Below are positions 22,154-29,596 of a stretch of DNA of 34,184 nt, in pieces. The notes under the pieces were generated by a model that saw only the letters and a program-made list of their open reading frames with translations, ran no database searches and was not told where the DNA came from. The position numbers and the translations under genes were made by a program. Source of the stretch: JAOUEE01 sp051011595 (GTDB taxonomy: Bacteria > Actinomycetota > Acidimicrobiia > Acidimicrobiales > SHLQ01); contig JBPCTQ010000298.1 of assembly GCA_051011595.1 (NCBI GenBank), positions 1 through 34,184 of the forward strand. The letters run 5' to 3'. Each line of letters begins with the position of its first letter. The first letter of the stretch is position 1.

Positions 22154-23812
22154 GTGCGCCGTCTCACGATCAGATCGATGACCGCTGCCGTGTTGGTGGG
22201 GCTGTTGGCGGCCACTGCAACCACCGCGGTGACCCCTCCGGCGCCGGTCGAGGCCCAGACCCGCCCCGCCTTGTACGTGATGGCCGACTCGGTGGTGCTC
22301 GGCGTCGACGGTGCGCTGCGCCGTGCCGTTCCGGAGTATCAGGTCAACATGGCCGGATTTCCGGCCATCTTCACCAGGGTGGCCGCCGATGTCATCCGCC
22401 GGGAAGCCCATCGGGTGGGCGACGTGGCTGTGGTCGCGGTCGGCCACAACTACCCGTACTGGGATCCCGACCGTTTCGACCGAGCCATCGACTCGGTGGT
22501 CAACAACCTGTTGGCCGCCGGGGCCCGAAGGGTGGTGTGGGTGACGTTGCGTCACGCCACCCACGCCAACAGCCCGCCGTCGTCGTGGTGGCAAGTCGAT
22601 CGATATGCCTGGTACTACCCCACCGTCAACGGCCATCTTCGTCGTGCCCTCGACCGGCACCCCGAGCTGTCGCTGGCCGACTGGGCCGCCATCTCGGGCG
22701 GCACCGGCCTCACCTACGACTCGATTCATCTCAACACGACCGGCCAGGACGCCATGGCCCAGCTCATCCGACGATCGGTGGCCAACGCCAAGCGACGGGC
22801 GCCGGCCGGCACGGTACTCCGCGTGCCGGTTGTGGCTGAGGCGTCGATCCCCGACGACGCACGTGGTGTGGTGGTACAGGCCACGTTGTCGAACCCCCGC
22901 CGCACCGGATTCGCCGACATCTATGCCTGCGGGCGCAGTCCCGACACCGGGCAGCGGGTCACCGTCCCCACCGGCGGCACGGCGGCCCACCAGGTGTTCG
23001 TGCGACTGTCGGCCACCGGTGAGGTCTGTGTGCGCTTCGGCGACGCCATGGAGGGTGACGCCCAAGTGTTGTCGTACGCCCCCGCGGGCAGTCCGGTCGG
23101 GAACCGTCTCCGACCCCTCACCGGGGAAACGGCGCTGGCCCCCGGCGAGACCCTGACACTCGACCTCCCCAGCCAGGGGGCGACACGCCGCGGCGCGGCC
23201 GTCGTCCAGATCGGCGCACGCGGCACCAGCGGTCCGGCCACGTTCACCGTCTTCCCCTGTGACCAGAAGCCACTCTGGGGCACGCCGTTGCGAACCACGG
23301 GCGCCGGACGGGTCAACCATGCGGTCGTGCGACCCAGCGTCGATCACTCCATCTGTGTTCGCACCCGCAAACCGATGCTGGTCTCGGTCGATCTGCTCGG
23401 CTCGGTGGCCAATCAGGCCCAGCTCCGGGCCCGCCGCCCGGCCCGATTGTTGACCGTGCCGACCTCGGCACCATTGCGGGCCCGACAGCGTGTCGCCCTC
23501 GATCCCACCGCCCATCCCGGCGTGCCGGCCGGTGTCGACACCTTGTCGGTCTATGTCCGCGTGACAGACGCCGCCGTGCCCGGAGAACTCGAACTGGGCA
23601 ACTGCGCGGCTCCGCCGGCCACGCTGCGCGGGTGGCGGTTCAGCGGGGTCGGTGCAACCACGGTGGCTCACGTGCCCCTGGGAGCCAACGGCAAGATCTG
23701 TCTCCGCAGCAGCCAGGCCGTGGCCCTCGATGTGTTTGCCGTGGGATGGGCGGCCAAGAAGCCGGTGTTGGTGCAGACACCCGGTCGCCCCGCAGTTGCG
23801 TCGACGCCGTGA
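22154..23812 (+). CDS. Secreted SGNH-hydrolase-like protein with three beta modules
   Basis: This is a 552-aa protein. Residues 1-35 are a Sec signal peptide (RRLTIRSMTAAVLVGLLAA, cleavage near VEAQT). The SGNH domain covers about 38-215, with S46 in MADSVVLG (Ala replaces the Gly of GDS), N99 in VGHNYPY and D189/H192 in YDSIHLNTTG. Three beta-rich modules of about 110 residues follow. Each has a Cys pair (YACGRS...EVCVRF, FPCDQK...SICVRT, GNCAAP...KICLRS), and the last ends GANGKICLRSSQAVALDVFAVGW, like modules in acidimicrobial exoproteins. An extracellular esterase or wall/glycan deacylase is likely. Confidence 0.75.
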   Translation: MRRLTIRSMTAAVLVGLLAATATTAVTPPAPVEAQTRPALYVMADSVVLGVDGALRRAVPEYQVNMAGFPAIFTRVAADVIRREAHRVGDVAVVAVGHNYPYWDPDRFDRAIDSVVNNLLAAGARRVVWVTLRHATHANSPPSSWWQVDRYAWYYPTVNGHLRRALDRHPELSLADWAAISGGTGLTYDSIHLNTTGQDAMAQLIRRSVANAKRRAPAGTVLRVPVVAEASIPDDARGVVVQATLSNPRRTGFADIYACGRSPDTGQRVTVPTGGTAAHQVFVRLSATGEVCVRFGDAMEGDAQVLSYAPAGSPVGNRLRPLTGETALAPGETLTLDLPSQGATRRGAAVVQIGARGTSGPATFTVFPCDQKPLWGTPLRTTGAGRVNHAVVRPSVDHSICVRTRKPMLVSVDLLGSVANQAQLRARRPARLLTVPTSAPLRARQRVALDPTAHPGVPAGVDTLSVYVRVTDAAVPGELELGNCAAPPATLRGWRFSGVGATTVAHVPLGANGKICLRSSQAVALDVFAVGWAAKKPVLVQTPGRPAVASTP

Positions 23813-23847
23813 TGGCCAGGCCGCACCACCCAGCCGGGGCCACCACG

Positions 23848-23877
23848 TTGCCTCTCCCCCACCCGGCCTCTTAGCCT
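23848..23877 (+). promoter_or_regulatory. Promoter of the small-peptide/SDR unit: TTGCCT-18-TAGCCT
   Basis: A -35 TTGCCT (23848-23853) and -10 TAGCCT (23872-23877) are spaced 18 bp apart. Transcription would begin near 23884, leaving a leader of about 34 nt with GAGAGAG (23904-23910) before ATG 23918. Confidence 0.5.
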
Positions 23878-23917
23878 CGGCGACGCACCGGCCCCTACCC
23901 GCAGAGAGAGCATCAGC

Positions 23918-24076
23918 ATGGGATTCGCGCAGGACCTCCGCGACAGTCACACCCAGACCCAGCTCATCCAGCTGGCCACCAGCATCATCTCGGTGGTGCT
24001 GATCGTGCGCCGCTTCCAGCGAGCCAATCAACGAGTGCGCGACCTTCGGGTGGCGCGAGGAGACATCACCCAATGA
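23918..24076 (+). CDS. 52-aa single-span membrane peptide coupled to SDR
   Basis: ATG 23918 opens a 52-residue frame starting MGFAQDLRDSHTQTQLIQLA. It has one hydrophobic helix (LATSIISVVLIV) and a basic C-terminal half (RRFQRANQRVRDLRVARGD). GAGAGAG lies about 8 nt upstream, a promoter precedes it, and its stop overlaps the SDR start (ATGA at 24073-24076). The helix-then-basic layout places the tail in the cytoplasm. Function unknown; it may anchor or regulate its partner enzyme. The codon choice is GC-rich like its neighbours. Confidence 0.65.
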   Translation: MGFAQDLRDSHTQTQLIQLATSIISVVLIVRRFQRANQRVRDLRVARGDITQ

Positions 24077-24828
24077 CCCAGCGTTTCACCGACAAGGTGG
24101 CCGTGCTCACCGGCGCCGCATCCGGGATGGGGCGAGCCACGTCGCTCCGCCTGGCCGGTGAAGGTGCGGCAGTGGTCGGACTCGACGTCAATGGCGAGGG
24201 TCTCGACGAGACCGCCGCCATGGTGGCCGACCTCGACGGGACGTTTGCCGGTCGTCTCACCGATGTGCGCCGCCGCCAGGAGTGCCACGACGCCATCGCC
24301 GATGTGGTCGCCGATCACGGACGGGTCGACATTTTGGGCAACATCGCCGGCGTCTCGACGTCCCAGCACTTCACCGACGTCACCGAAGACCAGTACGGGT
24401 TGATGATGGGGGTCAACGTCGACGGCATGTTCTGGTTGTGCCAGGCGGCCATGCCGTCGATCCTGGAGTCGAACGGCACCATCATCAACATCGCTTCGAA
24501 TGCCGGCATCATGGGCCAGGCCTACACGGTGGCGTACTGCACATCGAAGGGTGCAGTGGTCAACTTCACGAGGGCGTTGGCCATGGAATACGTGAAGGAG
24601 AACGTACGCATCAACGCCATCGCCCCGGGCGGCGTGAAGACCCCCATGACCACCAACTTCGACCTACCCGAGGGCATCGATTTCGCCCTCATGCAGCCGT
24701 ACATGGGCTACCGCGACATGGCCGAACCCGGCGACATCGCCAACGTGTTCGCGTTTCTGGCCAGCAACGAGGCCGCCAACGTGCACGGGGCCATCTGGTC
24801 GGCCGACAACGGCCTGGTTGCCGGCTGA
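24073..24828 (+). CDS. SDR-family oxidoreductase (short-chain dehydrogenase)
   Basis: This is a 251-aa classical SDR. The cofactor motif TGAASGMG (13-20) and D38 at the end of the second strand (VVGLDVNG) favour NAD(H). NIAGVS, catalytic S142 in NIASNAG, and Y155/K159 in YCTSK complete the site. The C-terminal segment PGGVKTPM carries the usual loop. The enzyme interconverts an alcohol and a ketone; the substrate is not predictable, though fatty-acid or steroid-type substrates are common. It overlaps the 52-aa gene by 4 bp. Confidence 0.92.
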   Translation: MTQRFTDKVAVLTGAASGMGRATSLRLAGEGAAVVGLDVNGEGLDETAAMVADLDGTFAGRLTDVRRRQECHDAIADVVADHGRVDILGNIAGVSTSQHFTDVTEDQYGLMMGVNVDGMFWLCQAAMPSILESNGTIINIASNAGIMGQAYTVAYCTSKGAVVNFTRALAMEYVKENVRINAIAPGGVKTPMTTNFDLPEGIDFALMQPYMGYRDMAEPGDIANVFAFLASNEAANVHGAIWSADNGLVAG

Positions 24829-24861
24829 ACCCTTGCGGCCGCTCCAGCTCCCGTCACGGAC

Positions 24862-25530
24862 ATGACCGACGAATCGGCCTTCGTGTTCGGCGTCGATCTC
24901 GACGGCGTGTGCGGCGACTACACCACCGCGTTTCGAGCCGTGGTCGCCGACGTCCTGGGGGTGGGCCTCGACTCGCTGCCCCTCGAGCGCTCCTGGGACT
25001 TCCGCGAATGGGGCCTCACCGAGGAGACCTACCAGGATCTACACCGCGAGGCCGTCGTCAACCGCCACATCTTCCGGGAGATGGACGTCCTGGAGGGATG
25101 CAGCGAGGCCTTGTGGCGACTCAGCGATGCCGGGGTCTGGATTCGGGTCATCACCCATCGGCTCTACGTGAATTGGGGCCATGCCACCACCATCGCCGAC
25201 ACCGTGACCTGGCTCGACCGGCACCGCATCCCCTACCGCGACCTGTGTTTCCTGGGCGCCAAACCCGAGGTGCAGGCCGATGCCTACATCGACGACGGCC
25301 CCCACAACGTCACCGGCCTCCGTGACCGGGGCAACACGGTGATCTGTTTCGATCAGCCCTACAACCGCGACCTCGACGGCCTTCGGGCCCGCACCTGGAC
25401 CGAGGTCGAACACATCGTGTTGGGGCTGGCCGCCGAAGGCAGCCACGGTCTGCAGATCCAGCTTCCGGGTATCCCGGCCGGGGGCGACCGCCTCGACCGC
25501 AACACTGCGGCCGAGCGTATGGTCGACTGA
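24862..25530 (+). CDS. 5'(3')-deoxyribonucleotidase-like HAD phosphatase (NT5C family)
   Basis: This is a 222-aa protein. HAD motif I is FGVDLDGVCGDYT, with both aspartates (nucleophile D and D+2). The cap region SWDFREWGLTEETYQDLH resembles the NT5C cap. Motif II lies in WIRVITHR, and motif IV is ADAYIDDGPHNV. The family removes 5'-phosphate from (deoxy)nucleotides, though bacterial members may have other substrates. It starts 33 bp after the SDR stop and is probably co-transcribed. A 14-bp palindrome separates it from the convergent glyoxalase. Confidence 0.82.
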   Translation: MTDESAFVFGVDLDGVCGDYTTAFRAVVADVLGVGLDSLPLERSWDFREWGLTEETYQDLHREAVVNRHIFREMDVLEGCSEALWRLSDAGVWIRVITHRLYVNWGHATTIADTVTWLDRHRIPYRDLCFLGAKPEVQADAYIDDGPHNVTGLRDRGNTVICFDQPYNRDLDGLRARTWTEVEHIVLGLAAEGSHGLQIQLPGIPAGGDRLDRNTAAERMVD

Positions 25531-25532
25531 GG

Positions 25533-25546
25533 CGGCGACGTCGCCG
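25533..25546. terminator. 14-bp palindrome between convergent stops
   Basis: CGGCGACGTCGCCG lies exactly between the NT5C-like stop (25530) and the glyoxalase stop (25547). As a hairpin it could end both transcripts, but it has no T-tract. Confidence 0.3.
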
Positions 25547-25912
25547 TCAGTCGGGACCGATCACGCAGAACTCGTGTCCGGCGGGGTCCTGCAGAATGCG
25601 CGTCGTCCACTCCCCCGCCTCGGTGGTGCTGAGCAGGGTCGCTCCGGCTGCCACCATCTCGTCGACCATCGGGAAGGCATGATCGACGAACAGGTCGAGA
25701 TGAGCCCGGGCTTTGCCGACCTTGGCTTCGGGCACCTCCTGGAACGTGAGGTGCGACACGCCGTCGACGCCGGTGGGTTTGGTGATGGTGACGTAGGGAC
25801 CGTCACCACCGTCGTCGAGCTGTTCGTAGCCGAGGAAGCTCGCCCAGAACGCGGCGGATCGCCCCGGATCGGGGCAATCGATGGTGATGGCGATGCGTGG
25901 TGGCGGGGCCAT
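25547..25912 (-). CDS. Glyoxalase/VOC-family protein
   Basis: This is a 121-aa protein from ATG 25912. It has AAGGAG 5 nt upstream and a -10 TAGGGT at 25947-25942. The VOC pattern is ITIDCPDPGRSAAFWASFLGYE, then VSHLTFQEVPE, HLDLFVDHAFPMVDEMVAAGAT and a final DPAGHEFCVIGPD. VOC domains bind a metal and catalyse isomerisation, extradiol cleavage or resistance reactions; this short form is unassigned. Its promoter and first codons are duplicated at 29.43 kb, where they precede an unrelated fragment. Confidence 0.88.
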   Translation of the reverse strand: MAPPPRIAITIDCPDPGRSAAFWASFLGYEQLDDGGDGPYVTITKPTGVDGVSHLTFQEVPEAKVGKARAHLDLFVDHAFPMVDEMVAAGATLLSTTEAGEWTTRILQDPAGHEFCVIGPD

Positions 25913-26058
25913 GGCCACTCCTTGGTCCGGGCGGGCCGCACACCCTACGACACCCTGATGCGCTCGTCGGCCGCCGCCCGAGCCCTTCCTGGCGTCGGCG
26001 CCGTGCTCGATCCGTCCGACGATCCCTCCCTGGTCGAGCTGGCCGCTACGATCGCGGC
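25901..26058. repeat. Left copy of the duplicated glyoxalase-amidase divergent promoter block
   Basis: This block matches 29429-29596 from the first codons of the glyoxalase through the amidase start and about its first 20 codons, with about four of five positions identical by eye. A 12-bp tandem unit present in the right copy is absent here. The glyoxalase -10 and Shine-Dalgarno are intact. The amidase -10 reads TGGCGT instead of TAGCGT and its start is GTG instead of ATG. Confidence 0.85.
25942..25947 (-). promoter_or_regulatory. -10 box TAGGGT for the glyoxalase
   Basis: TAGGGT on the minus strand lies 30 nt before the ATG at 25912, with AAGGAG at 25923-25918. The homologous position in the right copy (29476-29471) reads CAGGGT. 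Confidence 0.45.
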
Positions 26059-26161
26059 CGGCGCCATCCCGTGGCCAGGTTGGCCATACCGACGTCGAGG
26101 CGCCGGCCGCCCTCACACGGGGCGGGGCTGCCTTTTGGCACCTCTCGACCCCTTTCGGTAA
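26003..26161 (+). pseudogene. Amidase 5' remnant
   Basis: GTG 26003 opens a frame equivalent to the intact amidase at 29533: MLDPSDDPS, then LVELAATI, then a jump to AAGAIP, which matches amidase residues 119-124 (TCGCGGCCGGCGCCATCCCG at 26052 and 29885). About 300 bp between are deleted, and a 1-nt loss follows (CCCGTTGGCC to CCCGTGGCC). The remaining reading runs to TAA at 26159-26161 without homology. With its -10 also damaged it is a dead gene fragment. Confidence 0.8.
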
Positions 26162-26164
26162 AGT
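26159..26164 (+). promoter_or_regulatory. -10 box TAAAGT for the subtilase
   Basis: TAAAGT overlaps the stop codon of the amidase remnant. Transcription from about 26171 would give a 30-nt leader with AGGGAG (26191-26196) 4 nt before the ATG. Confidence 0.45.
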
Positions 26165-26200
26165 CTCATCGGGGAACACACGCGTCGATCAGGGAGCGTC

Positions 26201-29200
26201 ATGGTGCAGGGAGCGGATACATCGATGGAGGCCGTCGCGCCGCCAAAGGGACATCGCGGTCGTCGCCTGGTGGCGTTCGGCGCGATCATGGCGCTGCTGA
26301 TGGCGCTCACCACCTCGACGGTGTCGGGGCAGCCCGACGACGGCTCGTCGGGCGACGACGGGTACCAGGGCTACTTCGGTGAGGGCGGCGAGCCACCGGC
26401 CGGCGAGACCGGGCCGAAGCCCGAGGGCGACTTCGCGACGGCGGCCCAGAGCGGTGTCGACGTGCCGGGCGAGCCCGAACAGGAGGGCGCGCCCAGCCCC
26501 GAGCTCGGAGTCTCGTTTGCACCCGAAGTCGCCGTCGACCCGGCGTTGGGCGAGGCGCTCGATGCATCATCCACGGTGCGTACGATCGTCACGCTGCGCA
26601 CGCCGTGGGAGCCAGCCGACTTGCTCCCACCGCCCGCAGCCGTCGACCAGGCGGCCGCCGTGGCTGCGGCCGTCGACGACGTGGTAGACGGGGTATCGGC
26701 CGCGGGAGGCACCGAGGTGCTGCGCCGCTACGACAACCTGCCGGTGGTCGCCCTCGAGGTCGACGCCGCCGCCCTGGCCGCGCTCGAGGCTGATCCCGGG
26801 GTGGGATCACTGACCCTCGACGCACTCGAGGCTCCGAGCCTCGACGTGTCGACCGGCATCATCGGCTCGGACGATCTGAACGCCGCCGGCGTGCTCGGTG
26901 CGGGCTGGACCGGTGGGTTCGGTCCCCATGCCGTCGCGATCCTCGACACGGGTGTCGACAACCAGCACAACGCGTTCAGTGGGTCGATCATCTCCCAGGC
27001 CTGCTTCTCGGCCGGGAGTGACTGCCCCAACGGCGGCACGACCCAGACCGGCCCGGGTGCCGGCGACAACTGCACCTACGCCGCGAGCGGTTGCGAACAC
27101 GGCACCCACGTTGCCGGCATCGCCGCCGGCAACGCCGTCGGCGGCGGCCACGAGGGAGTTGCCGGCAGCGCCAACATCGTCGCCGTGAACGTGTTCAGCC
27201 AGTTCACCGGCGCCAACTGCGTCAACGCCGGCGAAGACCCGTGCACGCGCAGCTTCGTCTCCGATCAGATCGCGGGCCTGAACTGGCTGGCCGGCGAGAT
27301 CACGGGCAATGGTCTTGACCTGGCGTCGGCCAACATGAGCCTCGGCGGCGGGCAGCACTTCTCCACGTGCGACGTCGCGCAGGCCGGTAGGAAGGCGGCG
27401 ATCGACAGCCTGTTGGCGCTCGACGTGGTCACGGCCATCGCATCGGGCAACAACGGCTGGGATGACTCGACCGGCGCTCCGGGCTGCATCTCGACCGCAT
27501 TCACCGTCGGGGCCACCAACGACTTCGACGGGTTCGCCAGCTACACCAACTCGGCGTCGTGGATGGACATGTGGGCTCCGGGCGGCGGCTTCGGCACGAA
27601 CTGCATCAACGCTCCGATCCCCACCGGCTCGAGCTACGGCAACAAGTGCGGCACGTCGATGGCAACGCCGCACGTCGCCGGCGCCTGGACCTTGATGAAG
27701 GAGTGCCGAGACGGCGCCGGCGAGCTGACCCAGGCCGAGATCGCCACCACGCTGCTCAACAACGGTGTGGTGCTCCCGCCCCGCAACGGGGTGGTGAAGC
27801 CACGGCTGGATGTCCTGGCGGCCGGCAGCGCGACCGTCAACAACGACCTGCTCGCCAACCGCGAGGACCTCAACGTCATCACCGGTGTTGACCAGCTGGG
27901 TGAGTCGGGCGATGACTTCGACTGGAATCCCTGCGCCAACGGCATCGGCGAGACCCATGCCGGCGGCACCAACAGCAGCCAGAACGGCATCTGGTGGGAG
28001 TGGACGCCGGCCGCGAGCGGTACTGCGGTGATCAGCACCGATGACGGGCCCAACGCAACGACGTTCGACACCGAGCTGTCGGTGTACACCAGCGGTGTGC
28101 CCAACCCGACCCTGGGCCAGCTGACGCCGGTCGCATACGACGACGACGGTGGCGTTGGCCTGCGGTCGAAGATCATGATGCCGGTCACGAGCGGCACCAC
28201 GTACTACGTGATGGTCGACGGCTTCAGCGGGGCCAGGGGCAACCTGAACCTGCACCTAGAGCTCGGCGGCGGTGCCGGCGGGCTGTGCAACGGGCTCGCC
28301 ATCACCATCCCCGGCACGGCTGGCCCCGACAACCTGGTGGGCACACCGGGCAACGACGTCATCGACGGCGGTGGCGGCAACGACACCATCGACGGCGGTG
28401 GCGGCAACGACACCATCTGCGGGGGCGACGGCAACGACGTCATCATCGGCGGGTCGGGCAACGATCCGCACCTCGCCGGCGAGGGCGGCAACGACACCGT
28501 CAACGGCGGCACCGGCAACGACACCCTGCTCGGTGGTGCCGGCGTCGACCAGCTCTTCGGGCTCGACGGTGACGACAACCTCGCCGGCGGCACCGAAGGC
28601 GACACGTTGGTCGGCGGCAACAACGACGACACCCTCGACGGTGATGCGGGCAACGACGTGGTCAACGGTGGGCCCGGCAACGACGTCATGGCGGGCGGCA
28701 CCGGCAACGACCAGCTGTTCGGCCAGGGTGGCAACGACGTCATCGACGGCGACGGGGGTGACGATCTGCTCATCGGCGTCGACGGCACGGACACGTTGCG
28801 TGGTGGTGGCGACAACGACATCGTCAACGGTGGCCCGGGCAACGACCCGACGCTCGACGGTGGCGGCGGCGACGACATCGTGTACGGGCTCTCCGGCAAC
28901 GACACCGCCACCGGCGGGTCCGGCAACGACCTCATCTTCGGGCAGGTCGGCACCGACAACATCAACGGTGGCACCGGCAACGACCAGCTGTGGGGCAACG
29001 AGCAGAACGACACCATCGTCGACCCGAGCGGCGCCAACACCATCAACGGTGGCCCCAACGATGACAACATCACGGCCGGTGGTGGTCCGGACGTCATCTA
29101 CGGCGACGGCAACGTCGCCCAGGCCGGGAACGATGTCATCGATGGCGGCGACGGCAACAACAGCATGTTCGGCTTCGCCGGCGACGACAACATCACCGGT

Positions 29201-29299
29201 GGATCGGGGGACGACCTCATCAACGGTGGTCCCCACTTCACCGCCGACGTGTGCAACGCCGGCGGCGGCACCAACACCGTCTACAACTGCAACCCGTGA
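26201..29299 (+). CDS. Secreted subtilisin-like protease (S8) with C-terminal RTX repeats
   Basis: This is a 1032-aa protein. Residues 20-45 are a Sec signal (RGRRLVAFGAIMALLMALTTS). A propeptide-like stretch (about 125-212, TVRTIVTLRTPW then PVVALEVDA) precedes the catalytic domain (235-520): D249 in AILDTGVD, H300 in EHGTHVAGIAAG, oxyanion N417 in ASGNNG and S486 in GTSMATPHVAG. A beta-sandwich like a PPC domain covers 545-690. From about 706 to 1008 run hemolysin-type nonapeptides (GGxGNDxx) that bind calcium. Cysteines are frequent in the catalytic domain. No type I secretion genes are near, so export is by Sec. It sits between two copies of a duplicated promoter block. Confidence 0.92.
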   Translation: MVQGADTSMEAVAPPKGHRGRRLVAFGAIMALLMALTTSTVSGQPDDGSSGDDGYQGYFGEGGEPPAGETGPKPEGDFATAAQSGVDVPGEPEQEGAPSPELGVSFAPEVAVDPALGEALDASSTVRTIVTLRTPWEPADLLPPPAAVDQAAAVAAAVDDVVDGVSAAGGTEVLRRYDNLPVVALEVDAAALAALEADPGVGSLTLDALEAPSLDVSTGIIGSDDLNAAGVLGAGWTGGFGPHAVAILDTGVDNQHNAFSGSIISQACFSAGSDCPNGGTTQTGPGAGDNCTYAASGCEHGTHVAGIAAGNAVGGGHEGVAGSANIVAVNVFSQFTGANCVNAGEDPCTRSFVSDQIAGLNWLAGEITGNGLDLASANMSLGGGQHFSTCDVAQAGRKAAIDSLLALDVVTAIASGNNGWDDSTGAPGCISTAFTVGATNDFDGFASYTNSASWMDMWAPGGGFGTNCINAPIPTGSSYGNKCGTSMATPHVAGAWTLMKECRDGAGELTQAEIATTLLNNGVVLPPRNGVVKPRLDVLAAGSATVNNDLLANREDLNVITGVDQLGESGDDFDWNPCANGIGETHAGGTNSSQNGIWWEWTPAASGTAVISTDDGPNATTFDTELSVYTSGVPNPTLGQLTPVAYDDDGGVGLRSKIMMPVTSGTTYYVMVDGFSGARGNLNLHLELGGGAGGLCNGLAITIPGTAGPDNLVGTPGNDVIDGGGGNDTIDGGGGNDTICGGDGNDVIIGGSGNDPHLAGEGGNDTVNGGTGNDTLLGGAGVDQLFGLDGDDNLAGGTEGDTLVGGNNDDTLDGDAGNDVVNGGPGNDVMAGGTGNDQLFGQGGNDVIDGDGGDDLLIGVDGTDTLRGGGDNDIVNGGPGNDPTLDGGGGDDIVYGLSGNDTATGGSGNDLIFGQVGTDNINGGTGNDQLWGNEQNDTIVDPSGANTINGGPNDDNITAGGGPDVIYGDGNVAQAGNDVIDGGDGNNSMFGFAGDDNITGGSGDDLINGGPHFTADVCNAGGGTNTVYNCNP
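28316..29230 (+). repeat. RTX (GGxGxDxxx) nonapeptide array
   Basis: About 900 bp of 27-bp-period repeats with GGCAACGAC cores encode the calcium-binding beta-roll of the subtilase. Units vary (GGNGNDT, GGTGNDQ, GPGNDV), and several are shortened or lengthened. Confidence 0.9.
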
Positions 29300-29303
29300 T
29301 GCA

Positions 29304-29340
29304 GGGGTGATCGGCTGGGCCTCGGCTCACCGATCACCCC
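29304..29340 (+). terminator. Strong hairpin after the subtilase
   Basis: GGGGTGATCGG (29304-29314) and CCGATCACCCC (29330-29340) form a perfect 11-bp stem around a 15-nt loop, 4 bp after the subtilase stop. No T-run follows, as is common in actinobacteria. The same bases lie at the end of the CoA-transferase remnant. Confidence 0.65.
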
Positions 29341-29433
29341 GCCACCACGCAGCGCCGCCAGCCGGTCGGCGTCGAGGCCCAGCTCGGCGCCCAGCACCTC
29401 GTCGGCGTGCTCACCCAGCCACGGCACGGTGGC
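29326..29433 (-). pseudogene. C-terminal fragment of a CaiB/BaiF-type CoA-transferase
   Basis: On the minus strand 36 codons read ATVPWLGEHADEVLGAELG then LDADRLAALRGGGVIGE. This is the usual class III CoA-transferase ending (P-x-LGEHTDEVL-x-LGL-x2-x-IAxLRxxGVI). No other part of the gene is present. Upstream the frame runs straight into the duplicated glyoxalase start, so the fragment was fused there by rearrangement. It has no start of its own. Confidence 0.75.
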
Positions 29434-29596
29434 TGGGCCATGGCCACTTCTTGTTCGGGGCGGGCGGCTCACCCTGGGACACCCCGATGCGCTCGTCGGC
29501 CGACGTTCGAGCCCCTTGCTAGCGTCGGCGCCATGCTCGATCCGTCCGACGATCCGTCCAACGATCCGTCCGTGGTCGAGTTGGCGGCTGGCATCG
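29429..29596. repeat. Right copy of the duplicated glyoxalase-amidase promoter block
   Basis: This is the partner of 25901-26058. Here the amidase -10 (TAGCGT) and ATG are intact, while the glyoxalase -10 has become CAGGGT and its AAGGAG has become AAGAAG. Glyoxalase homology ends about 5 codons after its ATG (29441), where the CoA-transferase fragment begins. Confidence 0.85.
29520..29525 (+). promoter_or_regulatory. -10 box TAGCGT, leaderless, for the amidase
   Basis: TAGCGT is followed by 7 nt and the ATG at 29533. Confidence 0.5.

Noticed and set aside
22058..24073. 671-aa minus-strand frame spanning the secreted SGNH gene
   Set aside because: Composition is shadow-like (Gly/Arg/His), and it overlaps three supported plus-strand features.
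28204..29236. Long open frames opposite the RTX array
   Set aside because: Open only because of the GC-rich 27-bp repeats. The Pro/Ser- or Val/Ala-rich translations lack any domain.
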